The notes under the pieces are model-generated. The model was not told the origin of the DNA. It ran no database searches and worked only from the letters and a program-made list of their open reading frames with translations. From assembly GCF_011947285.1 (NCBI RefSeq), contig NZ_JAAOZT010000002.1, forward strand, positions 744,001 through 808,000: a stretch of 64,000 bases of DNA, written 5' to 3'. The translations under genes were made by a program, and so were the position numbers. This stretch comes from Glaciimonas immobilis (GTDB lineage Bacteria > Pseudomonadota > Gammaproteobacteria > Burkholderiales > Burkholderiaceae_D). This document shows, piece by piece, positions 27,604 through 38,576 of this stretch. Each line of letters starts with the position of its first letter. Positions within the stretch are counted from its first letter, which is position 1.

Positions 27604-28665
27604 TTATGCTGGATGGGACGGAGAGGCCGATGGACTCGCCAGAGCTTGCGCTTGTAATATAGCCCGTTCTTGTAACAAGTTACTTTTTTCTTCCAATAGT
27701 CGTTCCAGTTTCTGCTCTGCCTGGGCAAATTGTTTCTCCAATAATATCGTCGCATTTTCTTTGACGGCGAGCTGCATGCGGGTGTCCAGAAATGCCTTCT
27801 GGGTTGATTCCAGAGTATTTTTAAGCTCTGCACGATCGGTGGAGAGTTGCTGTAGTTTGAATGACAGGTTCGCATGTTCAGCGGTTACCAATGCGGCTTG
27901 CTGATGCTGTGCCCGCGCCGTTTCTTGCATATCCAAAATCTCTTGTTCTAATGTTGGAATGAGCCCTAGCTGCACCTCTTGACGGGAGATATGCAATAGT
28001 TGATCGCTGCATTGTTGGCGATTGACCGCCAGATCCTGCTCCATCCGCATTAATCTTTGCTCAAATCCGCTGCGTTCCTCCGTGCGTTGGATCGTACTGG
28101 CTTCTTGATAATGCTCGAACTGGGTGCGGGCGTAACCGAGCTGCTGATGCAATGTCACGATCTCGGCGGCGCGATCCGTTAAACGATTTTGCAAGCCGGT
28201 GTTTTCGGTTTGCGCGGTTGCTAACGCTAAATTAAGTGCCCGTTGTTCGGCGCGTAGTTGTTCAAATACCTGTTGCGCGCGCGCGGCTTCTTCACTTAAT
28301 TCCAGATTGGCTTCAGCGGCGGCGGCGTTTTCCTCGTGCTGACGTTGCAAAACCTCCGCCATCTCAGCGAGTTCTTTTTGATGTGCTTCTTGTGCATCAA
28401 TGATTCTTTGTTCTACATCCGCCTGCAAATTATCGAAAACCACTTTTACCGCATCAATCAATGCCGGCGGAATGCCGACATCCAGCGTCACCACGCTTTG
28501 ATGATGCTCTGCTTTCCAGCGTTTTAGCAGGGGAGCGATAGTGCTTTTGCTTCCGGTACTACCCAATTCTTCACGCACGCTATCGACCGTAGGATTTTTA
28601 CCCTCTGCAATGAGCATATCGGCGGCTTTTGCTACGTCGCCATATAAGATTCCAATTCGGCCCAT
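27604..28665 (-). CDS. KfrA-like DNA-binding coiled-coil protein
   Basis: A 353-residue protein. The first 60 residues match the KfrA N-terminal DNA-binding domain (GDVAKAADMLIAEGKNPTVD, then GSKSTIAPLLKRWK). The remainder is a long alpha-helical coiled coil very rich in Q, E, A and L. KfrA proteins are plasmid-encoded autoregulators that form filaments and assist partition. A chromosomal copy divergent from a tyrosine recombinase suggests a plasmid-derived or element-maintenance module. The intergenic region holds AT-rich repeats and a large palindrome that it may bind. Confidence 0.85.
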   Translation of the reverse strand: MGRIGILYGDVAKAADMLIAEGKNPTVDSVREELGSTGSKSTIAPLLKRWKAEHHQSVVTLDVGIPPALIDAVKVVFDNLQADVEQRIIDAQEAHQKELAEMAEVLQRQHEENAAAAEANLELSEEAARAQQVFEQLRAEQRALNLALATAQTENTGLQNRLTDRAAEIVTLHQQLGYARTQFEHYQEASTIQRTEERSGFEQRLMRMEQDLAVNRQQCSDQLLHISRQEVQLGLIPTLEQEILDMQETARAQHQQAALVTAEHANLSFKLQQLSTDRAELKNTLESTQKAFLDTRMQLAVKENATILLEKQFAQAEQKLERLLEEKSNLLQERAILQAQALASPSASPSHPA

Positions 28666-28692
28666 ATTTTCTATCCCAATTTATTTAATATA

Positions 28693-28720
28693 ACGTAATA
28701 CATAATACGTAATAATACAT
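28693..28720. repeat. Short direct repeats ahead of the kfrA-like gene
   Basis: ACGTAATA occurs at about 28693 and 28707 within an AT-rich stretch with further TAATACAT words, 30-55 bp upstream of the kfrA-like start. Candidate autoregulatory operator; inferred from position only. Confidence 0.4.
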
Positions 28721-28755
28721 TAAATTATCATTTTTTGTTGGGTTTAATTTCCGCT

Positions 28756-28793
28756 ATATAACACACGATAATGTATGTTATCGTGTGTTATAT
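28756..28793. promoter_or_regulatory. Perfect 16-bp palindrome with 6-bp centre, dif-like recombination site
   Basis: ATATAACACACGATAA, a TGTATG centre, then TTATCGTGTGTTATAT: arms perfectly complementary. The inner ATAATGTATGTTAT differs from the dif core ATAATGTATATTAT by one base, and the 6-bp spacer equals the XerC/XerD central region. It lies 220 bp upstream of the tyrosine recombinase gene. A recombinase core site or a strong operator are the two readings. Confidence 0.7.
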
Positions 28794-29015
28794 TTTGATG
28801 TAGAATAACAGCGTTGTAATATCCGTTACAAAAACGGATTGGGTTCATTTCCGCGCTTTACGTCAGTGTGGTGCTAAGCAGATGAACAGCGAAACCACGG
28901 AATTGTTCGTCTTGAAAAAACTGATTTTCTTTGGATTAATTAATCTACTCATACCGGCGGATTAGATGCTCACAACGGACACTAAAGTGTCACCACTCAA
29001 ATAAGGACCAATGCG

Positions 29016-29996
29016 TTGAACATCCGCGTTAAAGACAGTCAAACACAGTTAAGTGAAGACGCCCCCAGCAATTCAGTCACGCCATGGCAATTACAACACC
29101 GTGAATTTCTCGCGGCCGCAACCTCTGATAACACGCGCCGGGCGTATCGCTCGGCGATCAAACATTTTTTGGCGTGGGGCGGCATACTTCCTGCGGACGA
29201 AGCGACGGTGTTGCGTTATCTTTTGAATTTTGCACACTTGCTGAATCCCCGCACATTAGCATTACGTCTGACGGCGTTATCGCAATGGCATATTCAGCAG
29301 GGGTTTTCGGATCCCGCGGCTAGTCCCACTGTGCGCAAAACCTTGCTGGGGATACAGCGGAAAAACGGTGTGCCCGCTCAAAAGGCTAAGGCGCTGCCGG
29401 TGGCGGATATGGGATTGATCGCGACCGCTTTGCAGCAGCAAGGATCATTAAAAGCATTGCGTGATAACGCGTTATTGCAAATCACTTACTTTGGGGCATA
29501 TCGGCGTAGCGAAGTCGTCCGCCTTCAATTTGAGCATATTTTGTGGGAGCCGGAGGGCGTGCTGATAACATTGCCGCGCTCCAAGACGGACCAAAAAGGC
29601 GAGGGTATTATCAAAGCTATACCCTATGGAGAAAATGCCTGTTGTCCACCCACCGCGCTACGAGTCTGGTGCAAGGCAGCTGCAATTACGACAGGACCGA
29701 TATTTAGAGGGATCAACAAATGGGGGCAAATCGGTGTTGATGCAATGCATGAAGCAAGTCTTAATGGGATTTTAACCAACGCAGCAACTTTGGCGGAACT
29801 TCCGTATGTACCGCAATTAAGTAGCCACAGTTTGCGTCGCGGCCTGGCAACTAGCGCTTACCGCGCAGGAGCGCGTTTTCAGGATATCAAGCGGCAGGGC
29901 GGTTGGCGCCATGACGGCACCGTGCAGGGCTATATCGAGGAAGCGGAACGTTTTGACGAAAATGCCGCAGGCCATCTGCTGCGGCGGACCAAATGA
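29016..29996 (+). CDS. Tyrosine recombinase paired with KfrA-like gene
   Basis: A 326-residue recombinase. An N-terminal SAM-like core-binding domain (NTRRAYRSAIKHFLAWGG) is followed by the catalytic domain: box I arginine in TYFGAYRRSEVVRL, the lysine in LPRSKTDQKGEG, SHSLRRGLATSAY (HxxR), and GGWRHDGTVQGYIEEAE with tryptophan in the last histidine position and the nucleophilic tyrosine. All catalytic residues appear present. It is not XerC or XerD by sequence. No tRNA or attachment repeat adjoins it. Its divergent pairing with a KfrA-like gene and a dif-like palindrome suggests multimer resolution or element maintenance. Confidence 0.88.
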   Translation: MNIRVKDSQTQLSEDAPSNSVTPWQLQHREFLAAATSDNTRRAYRSAIKHFLAWGGILPADEATVLRYLLNFAHLLNPRTLALRLTALSQWHIQQGFSDPAASPTVRKTLLGIQRKNGVPAQKAKALPVADMGLIATALQQQGSLKALRDNALLQITYFGAYRRSEVVRLQFEHILWEPEGVLITLPRSKTDQKGEGIIKAIPYGENACCPPTALRVWCKAAAITTGPIFRGINKWGQIGVDAMHEASLNGILTNAATLAELPYVPQLSSHSLRRGLATSAYRAGARFQDIKRQGGWRHDGTVQGYIEEAERFDENAAGHLLRRTK

Positions 29997-30152
29997 AAGC
30001 GCAAGCAATGTTTGAATCAAATAACCAACTACATAAATGCGCGATAGGCCCTGCCACGAGCCTGTGAGCATTAGATATTGTAAACAAGTACTCCAAAAAA
30101 ATTTAAAGATAGGCAAACTACAAAAAATTTTATTACCTCTTTCTCCTCATTA

Positions 30153-31859
30153 TTAAGCGGGCTCAACGGATTGTCCCGACTGATATGGATAACCATTTAT
30201 TACACGTGAAAACGGCGCAAAATCCTTTCCCAATAAATCGTATTGCGGCTGATCATTTTCACTGGATATCCTCAATAGCCTCAATAACGTTGTATCCATT
30301 TTATCGGTTTGATAAGGCCGTTTTTCAAGTTTGGTTTTATTTACTGCGAAAGGACTGTATATGGCGTTCACCCACAATAATGCTGGCACGGTATAACCGG
30401 ATTCTTCTTTAATTGAATGACCGGCAAAATCACGGTTATGACCAACCTCTTGACCATGATCTGAAACATACAACAGTGCAGTCGGGACCTCTTTACTTTC
30501 CTTGGCAACCAAGCCGATTAAACTTGCCAATACCTGATCACCGTAATGAATGGCATTATCATATTCATTGCGCTTTTTGATAATCGATCGGGAGCGACCG
30601 CTGCTGCGCATACTCTGTGCAACCGCATCATCGCTTGAATCAAACACTCCGGCATTCGATGGATAACGGTTTGAGTACATTTGGTGCTGCCCCCAAAGAT
30701 GCACGACTATAAATTTAAGAGGAGCGGTGTCATTTAATGCCGCTGAAACATGAGGCAATAGAACATCATCCTGCGGCGAGGCACTGCGGTATCCTGAATT
30801 GGTAAAGGTCTTTACGTCTGCATTTTCTGTGATGATACTAACAAAAGTATCACCTCTGTTAGTGTGCGTCTGATTCGATAACCAAAAAACTTTATACCCC
30901 ACCGACTTAGCTAACATCACCACATTGGGGTCGGTCTGCCAACGCTCAGGAGACTCAAGCGTGGCGGGGGTAAGCAACATTTTTAATGCGTCTTGTGTGT
31001 ATGCTGCTGCAGAAACGACATCGCGAAACACGACAATGTCGTTTCGTATCGCGTCAATTTTTGGTGTGGTCTTCCTTGGGTAACCATATAAAGACCAGTT
31101 ATCACGATTCGATGATTCTCCAATAACTAATACCACTGTCCGTTGCAATCCGGCTTCACTTTTCAAGAGACCAACGTTTTGACTGGTGATAGCAATTTTC
31201 ATCGCGGCCTGCATTTCTTTGAAGTATGCAATGTCCCTTTGGTATTCGAGATAACGGATAGGCCAGAAAGCGATCGGGTTGGCATCTCGCATGGTTGGGT
31301 TGAAATGCAGCGCAATGACAATCATAGTAAAAAAGATCGCAACCATTTTTTCCAGGCGCCGAGGAACTATTGGATCATTTAACACCCTACGGGATAGGAC
31401 TCCTAAAACAAATAGCGCGCCCCCGGTAACCGCAACAAAAATTAATGCTGCTTCCGTGACATCACGCCAATTACTTGCCAAGAATTCCCATACCTCGGTC
31501 GAGGTTGTATTAAATATTGATTGCCAGACAATCGAAGTGTTTGGTGATAATCCGTAATGCAGTTGCAAAAAATAATTAGTTGTCGCATCAAGAAAAAAAA
31601 TGATCGCCAGACCAGTACTGCAATACTTGGCAGCGCGATGTGTCATCTGAAAACAAAATAACAAATTCAGCGGCCCGATACAAAACAGGAACACTAGCGC
31701 ACTTTTTTTCAATAGCGAATGCATGTCCACGCCACCGAGGTCGTACACCAACAACCCCAAAAATATGACGATGAAGTGCAACAAAATATTGCGGGTCACC
31801 GCGTTTTTCAATACCTTTATGGGGGAGAAGTTTTCCGGGTTAATGCAAACAAGTGCCAT
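30153..31859 (-). CDS. Phosphoethanolamine transferase (sulfatase superfamily)
   Basis: A 568-residue inner-membrane enzyme with about five N-terminal transmembrane helices and a periplasmic alkaline-phosphatase-like domain. Motifs: VVLVIGESSNRDNWSLYGY (metal site), AAAYTQDALKMLL with the probable threonine nucleophile, FIVVHLWGQHQMYSNRYP and YVSDHGQEVGHNR (metal ligands). This family adds phosphoethanolamine to lipid A or the LPS core; the layout looks closer to CptA than EptA, but I cannot decide the acceptor. Such enzymes can lower polymyxin sensitivity. Confidence 0.87.
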   Translation of the reverse strand: MALVCINPENFSPIKVLKNAVTRNILLHFIVIFLGLLVYDLGGVDMHSLLKKSALVFLFCIGPLNLLFCFQMTHRAAKYCSTGLAIIFFLDATTNYFLQLHYGLSPNTSIVWQSIFNTTSTEVWEFLASNWRDVTEAALIFVAVTGGALFVLGVLSRRVLNDPIVPRRLEKMVAIFFTMIVIALHFNPTMRDANPIAFWPIRYLEYQRDIAYFKEMQAAMKIAITSQNVGLLKSEAGLQRTVVLVIGESSNRDNWSLYGYPRKTTPKIDAIRNDIVVFRDVVSAAAYTQDALKMLLTPATLESPERWQTDPNVVMLAKSVGYKVFWLSNQTHTNRGDTFVSIITENADVKTFTNSGYRSASPQDDVLLPHVSAALNDTAPLKFIVVHLWGQHQMYSNRYPSNAGVFDSSDDAVAQSMRSSGRSRSIIKKRNEYDNAIHYGDQVLASLIGLVAKESKEVPTALLYVSDHGQEVGHNRDFAGHSIKEESGYTVPALLWVNAIYSPFAVNKTKLEKRPYQTDKMDTTLLRLLRISSENDQPQYDLLGKDFAPFSRVINGYPYQSGQSVEPA

Positions 31860-32924
31860 TTTTTCTCACTAATTGTTGAAGGTCTGCCGCAATGTTTTCA
31901 AGCGGCAACAAAGTCGCTGCGGCGTATTTTACCCACAGAAGATGCGTATTCCCCAGGTAGCTCACATAGTTAGGTGTTTTACTTAAGAGTTGTGCTGAAA
32001 CGGCATCGAATGTCGAAGATCGTTAACGGATTTGTTGTATTAAGACAGCCGCCTACCAGATACCACCCGTCGCGACATACGGAATTCCTCTGTCACGGCC
32101 GTCCTAATCGACGTCGGATATGGGTGCCACAATCGCCCCGATGTATTCGGAGACTTGATATTGAAGTGAGTGGCTCACGGTCTCGTCGCCATATGTGGAA
32201 TATCAGGCGTGCGGCACTGTATGTGCAGTCGGCACGTTTCTAGTAGCAGAGATATTAAGAAATACCGGAGGGCGGCCGCGCCGCTGCGAATTCAGGGCCG
32301 GCGCTGGACTGCATAGACCTTGCTTCTTGCGCAAAAAAACGCCTAACCGCATTTTAGTACTCATATTTTTATAAGCGGTCAGCAATACAAGAAGTGCTGT
32401 GATGCTCTTAGTTGAAGTTCTAGCATTCGCTTCAGGAGCCTCCTGCTGTCTCGCCTGAATTACACGTTTAGCGATTCGTATAACGAATGTCAGGTCAAGT
32501 CAGAACTACTTCACATTGGTCTGTTATTTCTAGTAGTCCTTAATAATAGCCGGGGCATCCTGAAACGAGTGGAAGATCGTCAAATTGTCCTTCTCTGCGT
32601 AGGTTCGAAACTACTGAGCAGTATTTAGCATTAGCCGTCACATATCACATCCTATTTAGCACATTGTCAAATTGTGCTAAATAGGATGTGGACACGCTGA
32701 AAACAGTGCCTTCGTAAGTCCCTCGCAGCTCGTCCGTCTCCCCAAATGCCTAGCCTTGTTGCGCTAGTAGGGCGGTCATTTCGCTAAACTCTTTATCTTG
32801 TAGCTCAAGCGTTGTGATCTATGCTTATAGACCCAGTCTTTCGCGTCTGCTACTGCCAAGAGTCGGGCATCTTTTTCCATGGCAACTTGTAAGCGCGCTT
32901 TTTCAAAAAGAACAGCCGGAATTT
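31860..32924. other. Gene-poor stretch of about 1 kb
   Basis: No open frame here has coding character I can support. It holds one strong palindrome (32646-32690) and a minus-strand fragment at about 32520-32610 reading RTYAEKDNLTIFHSFQDAP, which looks like a decayed gene of unknown family. The stretch separates the phosphoethanolamine transferase from the mercury operon and may mark an old insertion boundary. Confidence 0.5.
32646..32690. repeat. Orphan 18-bp inverted repeat with 9-base loop
   Basis: CACATCCTATTTAGCACA and its exact reverse complement TGTGCTAAATAGGATGTG flank TTGTCAAAT. No T-run follows on either side. Candidate terminator remnant, operator, recombination site or miniature element. 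Confidence 0.65.
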
Positions 32925-33101
32925 CTAACGTCGCCCACCCATCATTCCCCGACAGTCATTAGCCATGCCGACAGCCGATCCCATTTTTCCCATCATGCTG
33001 CCATGCATGATCAACATACCAACTGCGCCAACGGTCGCCAAGACCCCAATGATCGCAAAAATGATTAATATCATTTTTGCGAGAGAAAAATCATGCTTCA
33101 T
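32925..33101 (-). CDS. Small Met-rich membrane protein of the mer cluster
   Basis: A 58-residue protein starting MKHDFSLAK, chosen over a start 10 residues upstream. It has one transmembrane helix (about residues 7-32) followed by a short tail with repeated methionines (GSMMGKMGSAVGM, RGMMGG). Methionine-rich tails can bind soft metals. It is the last gene of the mer transcription unit, 69 bases after the second reductase. I do not recognise a named family; a metal-handling role is inferred from context. Confidence 0.6.
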   Translation of the reverse strand: MKHDFSLAKMILIIFAIIGVLATVGAVGMLIMHGSMMGKMGSAVGMANDCRGMMGGRR

Positions 33102-33170
33102 AATTACACCTCTTCTTTGTTGTGTATTCAACTGAAATCAACCGATGCATGCCTTTTCACATTCCTCTAT

Positions 33171-34517
33171 TTACAACATTGACCCGATATCCGATGCACC
33201 GGTTGGATAGGCAAACATGGTGGTTTTCAGATCCTGTGTCGTCAAGCCATGTCGGATAGCTAGCGCGAAAAGATTGATGATCTCGTCCGCATTGGGTCCC
33301 ACCAAATGGGCGCCTAGTATTTGGTCGGTCTTTTCATCAACCAACACCTTAAACCCGTTGACCGGTTCTGCCTGCTGTTGGGCTGCGAACCACGTCGCTG
33401 TTTGCTGACTTTTTATCTTAAACCGCAGGCCTTGTTTGCGCGCATCGGCTTCCGTTATTCCCACTGCGGCAATAGGAGGAAGCGTGAAAGCAACACTGGG
33501 AACACCTCGGTAATCCGGCTTTTGCTGGTTTCCGTTCAGCAGGTTGGCCGCAACGATTTTTGCGTCGTGACTGGACACCGGCGTTAAGGGCGGTCCCATC
33601 TGCGCGGCGTCCCCAGCCGCATAAACCGAAGGGTTGGACACGCTTTGTAGGTATTCGTTGAGTGTTAATCGTCCGTTCTCGATTTCAATCCCGCCAACTA
33701 ATAAGTCCATCGAGGCAAATGCAGGCTTGCGCCCCGCCGCGTGCACCACCAAGTCCGCCTCAGTTATAGACTGCTTACCGTCGCGTGATGAAAAGACCAG
33801 GTAGCCATTGCCAATTTTTTCAATTTTTTCGACAGTGGTGCTAAGTTTCACGTCAATGCAAAGGGCTTTGAAGGAGGGCATCAGCCAGTCGACCAGATCG
33901 CCGTCGAACTCGGTGAGCATCCGTTCCGCGTGCTGCAAAATCGTGACATTGGCGCCTGCGCGCGCGGCAATATGCGAGAACTCTGCCGCAATATATCCCC
34001 CTCCTACCAATACGATGCGGTGGGGCAGGGACTCCAGTTCAAGAAAGCCCTCATTATTTATCAAGTATTCTTCACCCGGAATGTTCAGCTTGATTGCCTC
34101 GGCACCTGACGCAATCAAAATATGTTTTGCGTCGAGCAATTCGCCTCCTATCTGTAGCGTATTTTTGCCGACGAAGCGTGCAGTACCATGGAAGGTATCG
34201 ACTCCCTTGTTTTTGTACTGGTGCTCCGTTTTTATCGATACAGGATCGGTAAAAGTGCGCTTGAACGCCATCAATGCCGCCCAATCGATATGCGCGTCTC
34301 CGGCGAGCCCCTTGCCGCGCATTCGTCGTGCATGGTCGAAAGCGCTGGTTCCACCAATCAGCATTTTTTTTGGATCACATCCGCGCAAGGCACAAGTACC
34401 GCCAAAGGGACGATAGTCAATGACGGCAACTTGCCATCCGGCTGCGCGCACCGGCATTGCTGCCGTCATCGCTGCTGTTCCGGCACCAATAATAACCAGA
34501 TCATATTGCTTATTCAT
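33171..34517 (-). CDS. MerA-like pyridine nucleotide-disulfide oxidoreductase (second reductase)
   Basis: A 448-residue flavoprotein. An N-terminal FAD-binding IIGAGTAAMTAA motif, a redox-active GGTCALRGCDPKK (Cys42/Cys47), the NAD(P)-binding VLVGGGYIAAEF, a second FAD motif VYAAGDAAQMG and a C-terminal dimerisation domain are present. Unlike MerA it lacks the N-terminal heavy-metal domain and the C-terminal Cys pair needed to pass Hg(II), so it is unlikely to be the mercuric reductase. It could be a glutathione- or dihydrolipoamide-reductase-like helper. It follows merA by 67 bases. Confidence 0.85.
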   Translation of the reverse strand: MNKQYDLVIIGAGTAAMTAAMPVRAAGWQVAVIDYRPFGGTCALRGCDPKKMLIGGTSAFDHARRMRGKGLAGDAHIDWAALMAFKRTFTDPVSIKTEHQYKNKGVDTFHGTARFVGKNTLQIGGELLDAKHILIASGAEAIKLNIPGEEYLINNEGFLELESLPHRIVLVGGGYIAAEFSHIAARAGANVTILQHAERMLTEFDGDLVDWLMPSFKALCIDVKLSTTVEKIEKIGNGYLVFSSRDGKQSITEADLVVHAAGRKPAFASMDLLVGGIEIENGRLTLNEYLQSVSNPSVYAAGDAAQMGPPLTPVSSHDAKIVAANLLNGNQQKPDYRGVPSVAFTLPPIAAVGITEADARKQGLRFKIKSQQTATWFAAQQQAEPVNGFKVLVDEKTDQILGAHLVGPNADEIINLFALAIRHGLTTQDLKTTMFAYPTGASDIGSML

Positions 34518-34584
34518 GGTTTAACTCCTGTTATTTGATGCGTGATTCGGCTGCCTTCCGCATAGCGTCCCGCATTGCCTCTTG

Positions 34585-36514
<1,930 letters not shown>

Positions 36515-36657
36515 GATTTTTCCTAATGGTTAAGAAAGAGGGCGGCTAAATCAAGCGTAGGCTGATACAGCATAATCACCGAAAAGCCATACCGCACTCA
36601 GGGCCACAAGCTACAAATTGCATTTTTTCGCGAGTTTGATGGCGTTGATACAACGTG

Positions 36658-37014
36658 TCATTCGAGAAACGTCACAAAGTACGGATAAGCCAACGCAATC
36701 AGGACCAGAATTGACATAACCCAGAACATGGCGCGGTATCGAACATTGGTCTGTGGTAGCGCACAAAGGCTGCCAGGTACACAGTCGGCTGCATCAGGCC
36801 CCCGGTAAATTTGCCGGTAAGCGAGCGCCATGCATAGCAGTGCCACCATAATAAATACTGGTCGCAGTGGCTCTAGCAACGTTAAGTTGGAAATCCATGC
36901 GCCGCCGATCCCTAGACTTACAAGCACCAGTGGCCCCAAACAACAGGCAGAGGCAGCGATAGCAGCTAAAGCACCTCCGAGGAGGGTTGATTTTGCAAGT
37001 TTGTCGTTGTTCAT
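36658..37014 (-). CDS. merT: Mercuric ion transporter MerT
   Basis: A 118-residue inner-membrane protein with three hydrophobic helices. The vicinal cysteines in SACCLGP (Cys24/Cys25 from the start at 37014) lie in the first helix. A second pair is in the cytosolic loop (DCVPGSLCALP). Both pairs are typical of MerT, which moves Hg(II) from MerP to MerA. First gene of the operon, divergent from merR. Confidence 0.95.
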   Translation of the reverse strand: MNNDKLAKSTLLGGALAAIAASACCLGPLVLVSLGIGGAWISNLTLLEPLRPVFIMVALLCMALAYRQIYRGPDAADCVPGSLCALPQTNVRYRAMFWVMSILVLIALAYPYFVTFLE

Positions 37015-37040
37015 AGGTCTCAAATTTAAGCGAATACGGT

Positions 37041-37072
37041 ACTATAAGCTCCGTACTGTAGTACGGAGTCAA
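37041..37072 (-). promoter_or_regulatory. mer operator/promoter (MerR-controlled)
   Basis: On the minus strand, -35 TTGACT (37067-37072) and -10 TATAGT (37041-37046) are separated by 20 bp (or 19 bp to TTATAG), the over-long spacer typical of MerR promoters. The spacer is filled by the dyad CTCCGTAC...GTACGGAG (37049-37068). The sequence closely resembles the Tn501 mer operator. Confidence 0.93.
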
Positions 37073-37100
37073 TCTTTTTTGCACATGAGAGGAGGCATTT

Positions 37101-37508
37101 ATGGATGAGAAGTTGACAATTGGCAAAGTCGCTGCTGCTGCAGATGTGAACGTCGAGACAATTCGTTTTTACCAACGCAGGGGAATTCTTGTCGAGCCAC
37201 CGAAAAAGCTGCGAGGGCTGCGTTATTACGACGAGGCTGCAATCGAGCGAGTCCGTTTTATCAAGCGCGCGCAGACGCTCGGCTTTACCTTAGACGAAGT
37301 GAGTGCATTACTTGCATTGCAAAAAACCAATGCCTGTGCAAAAACGCACGATGCGGCAGAAAGAAAATTAAAAATTGTGGAAGATCGAATTCGAGATCTG
37401 GAGCGCATTCGCATTACATTGAAAGGCCTCATCGGACAATGTAAAGAGGGTGCCACCGATGTTTCCTGCCCAATTATTGAATCTTTATTGCATAGCAAAC
37501 ATCCATAA
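37101..37508 (+). CDS. merR: Mercury-responsive regulator MerR
   Basis: A 135-residue MerR protein. The N-terminal winged helix (LTIGKVAAAADVNVETIRFY) is followed by the dimerisation helix and the three Hg(II)-binding cysteines at positions 79, 114 and 123, matching the metal-site arrangement of canonical MerR. It represses, then with Hg(II) activates, the divergent mer operon by underwinding the long spacer. A strong GAGGAGG ribosome-binding site precedes ATG 37101. Confidence 0.95.
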   Translation: MDEKLTIGKVAAAADVNVETIRFYQRRGILVEPPKKLRGLRYYDEAAIERVRFIKRAQTLGFTLDEVSALLALQKTNACAKTHDAAERKLKIVEDRIRDLERIRITLKGLIGQCKEGATDVSCPIIESLLHSKHP

Positions 37509-37922
37509 TCGATATCGGTAAGCTATTGCTCAGAATCGCGATCAGATGAGACAGCATGTGGCAGATCATGATTGCCTGCAAGTGGCCGATTTTGGCCCGA
37601 TTACACAAAACTAAATACACCCTTGAGAAGGTATTCCCACTGCTGCTTGCTCCGATTTGATCGGAAAATCTAAAAAATGCGCATCATCTTGCGATCGCGA
37701 TGAAGTAATTGCATAATGAAAAAACAGTCAGGAAGCTTAATTTGAACCCCGTAATTGTGTTGTAAGCTAGAGAACTGATATGAAGTGTGGGTCGCGTTCA
37801 GAACGAAGCATTGTGGGTGGATGTCCAGCGACAGCGGGGTGTAAATTGCTTTCTATAGCAGGCAATGGATTCCGATGACGACCTTCCGAGGTGCGCTGTT
37901 TAACCCTTAAAAGAGGACCATC
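37509..37922. other. Intergenic stretch downstream of merR
   Basis: About 410 bases without a supported gene. A short GGCCGATTTTGGCC-like inverted word near 37583 may be an insertion-sequence scrap. The last 60 bases should hold the promoter and ribosome-binding site (AGAGGA) of the next gene. Nothing else seen. Confidence 0.4.
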
Positions 37923-38348
37923 ATGAGTACCTTTAAACAAGTTGACGACGAAATTTATATCGGCCCGCAGCCAAGTGATCAAGATCTGCAGGACGCCAGA
38001 CAGCAAGGAATTCGCACGATCATTGATTTTCGGGAGCCGTCCGAGACCACTACCTCCAACGAGAAACTCACCACAAAACATCATCTGTCTTACGTTAACA
38101 TTCCAGTCAATAAAACAGCGCCGGACGCGCGCCAGATTAGGGACCTGACTGATGTACTCAAAAACAAGGAGGGGCCATTTCTGCTGCATTGCTTAAGCGG
38201 CGCCCGTGCGGCGTTAATACTCTGCTTGAGCATGGCAGAAAAGCACGGCTGGAACGGCGAGCAAACCATGCTGGAAGCCAAGAAAATGGGCCACGATTTA
38301 ACAACGTTTCCGGAGTTTTGTGCGTTTGTGAAACAGAACCGGGATTAG
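37923..38348 (+). CDS. DUF442/TIGR01244 phosphatase-like sulfur transferase
   Basis: A 141-residue protein-tyrosine-phosphatase-fold protein of the Blh/DUF442 group. It has EIYIGPQPSDQDLQ, RTIIDFREPSE and the active-site loop LLHCLSGARAAL (HCxxGxR). Members near SQR and persulfide dioxygenase genes act in sulfide metabolism. Here a sulfide cluster begins 1.4 kb downstream. It starts at ATG 37923 after AGAGGA. A whole copy of the domain that is truncated in the SQR protein at 39749. Confidence 0.85.
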   Translation: MSTFKQVDDEIYIGPQPSDQDLQDARQQGIRTIIDFREPSETTTSNEKLTTKHHLSYVNIPVNKTAPDARQIRDLTDVLKNKEGPFLLHCLSGARAALILCLSMAEKHGWNGEQTMLEAKKMGHDLTTFPEFCAFVKQNRD

Positions 38349-38576
38349 ATAAGGGTTCACTGATTGCGATGTTCTAGCCCGATTCGCCTCCAGGTGTATG
38401 CGTTTTATACGCAACCATGTGCGCGCCATCTATGAATGATTGTCTGCTTAGTGCGACATCCGTGCGGCACGAGATGGTAGTGCTGATCTGGTGGTCGGGA
38501 TAAAAATCAACAGGTGGTTTCGATGCCGGTTGGAAGCGATTGCGATCGCTTTTAAATGTTGTTAACAAGGATCAAA

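Noticed and set aside
33808-34416. 202-codon plus-strand open frame opposite the MerA-like reductase
   Set aside because: Entirely antisense to a gene with strong flavoprotein motifs; no family similarity seen.
33171-34517. Second mercuric reductase
   Set aside because: It lacks the N-terminal metal-binding domain and the C-terminal vicinal cysteines needed for Hg(II) transfer, so only a MerA-like fold is claimed.
37767-38189. 140-codon minus-strand frame opposite the DUF442 gene
   Set aside because: Overlaps a gene with a clear phosphatase active-site loop and ribosome-binding site; no motifs of its own.
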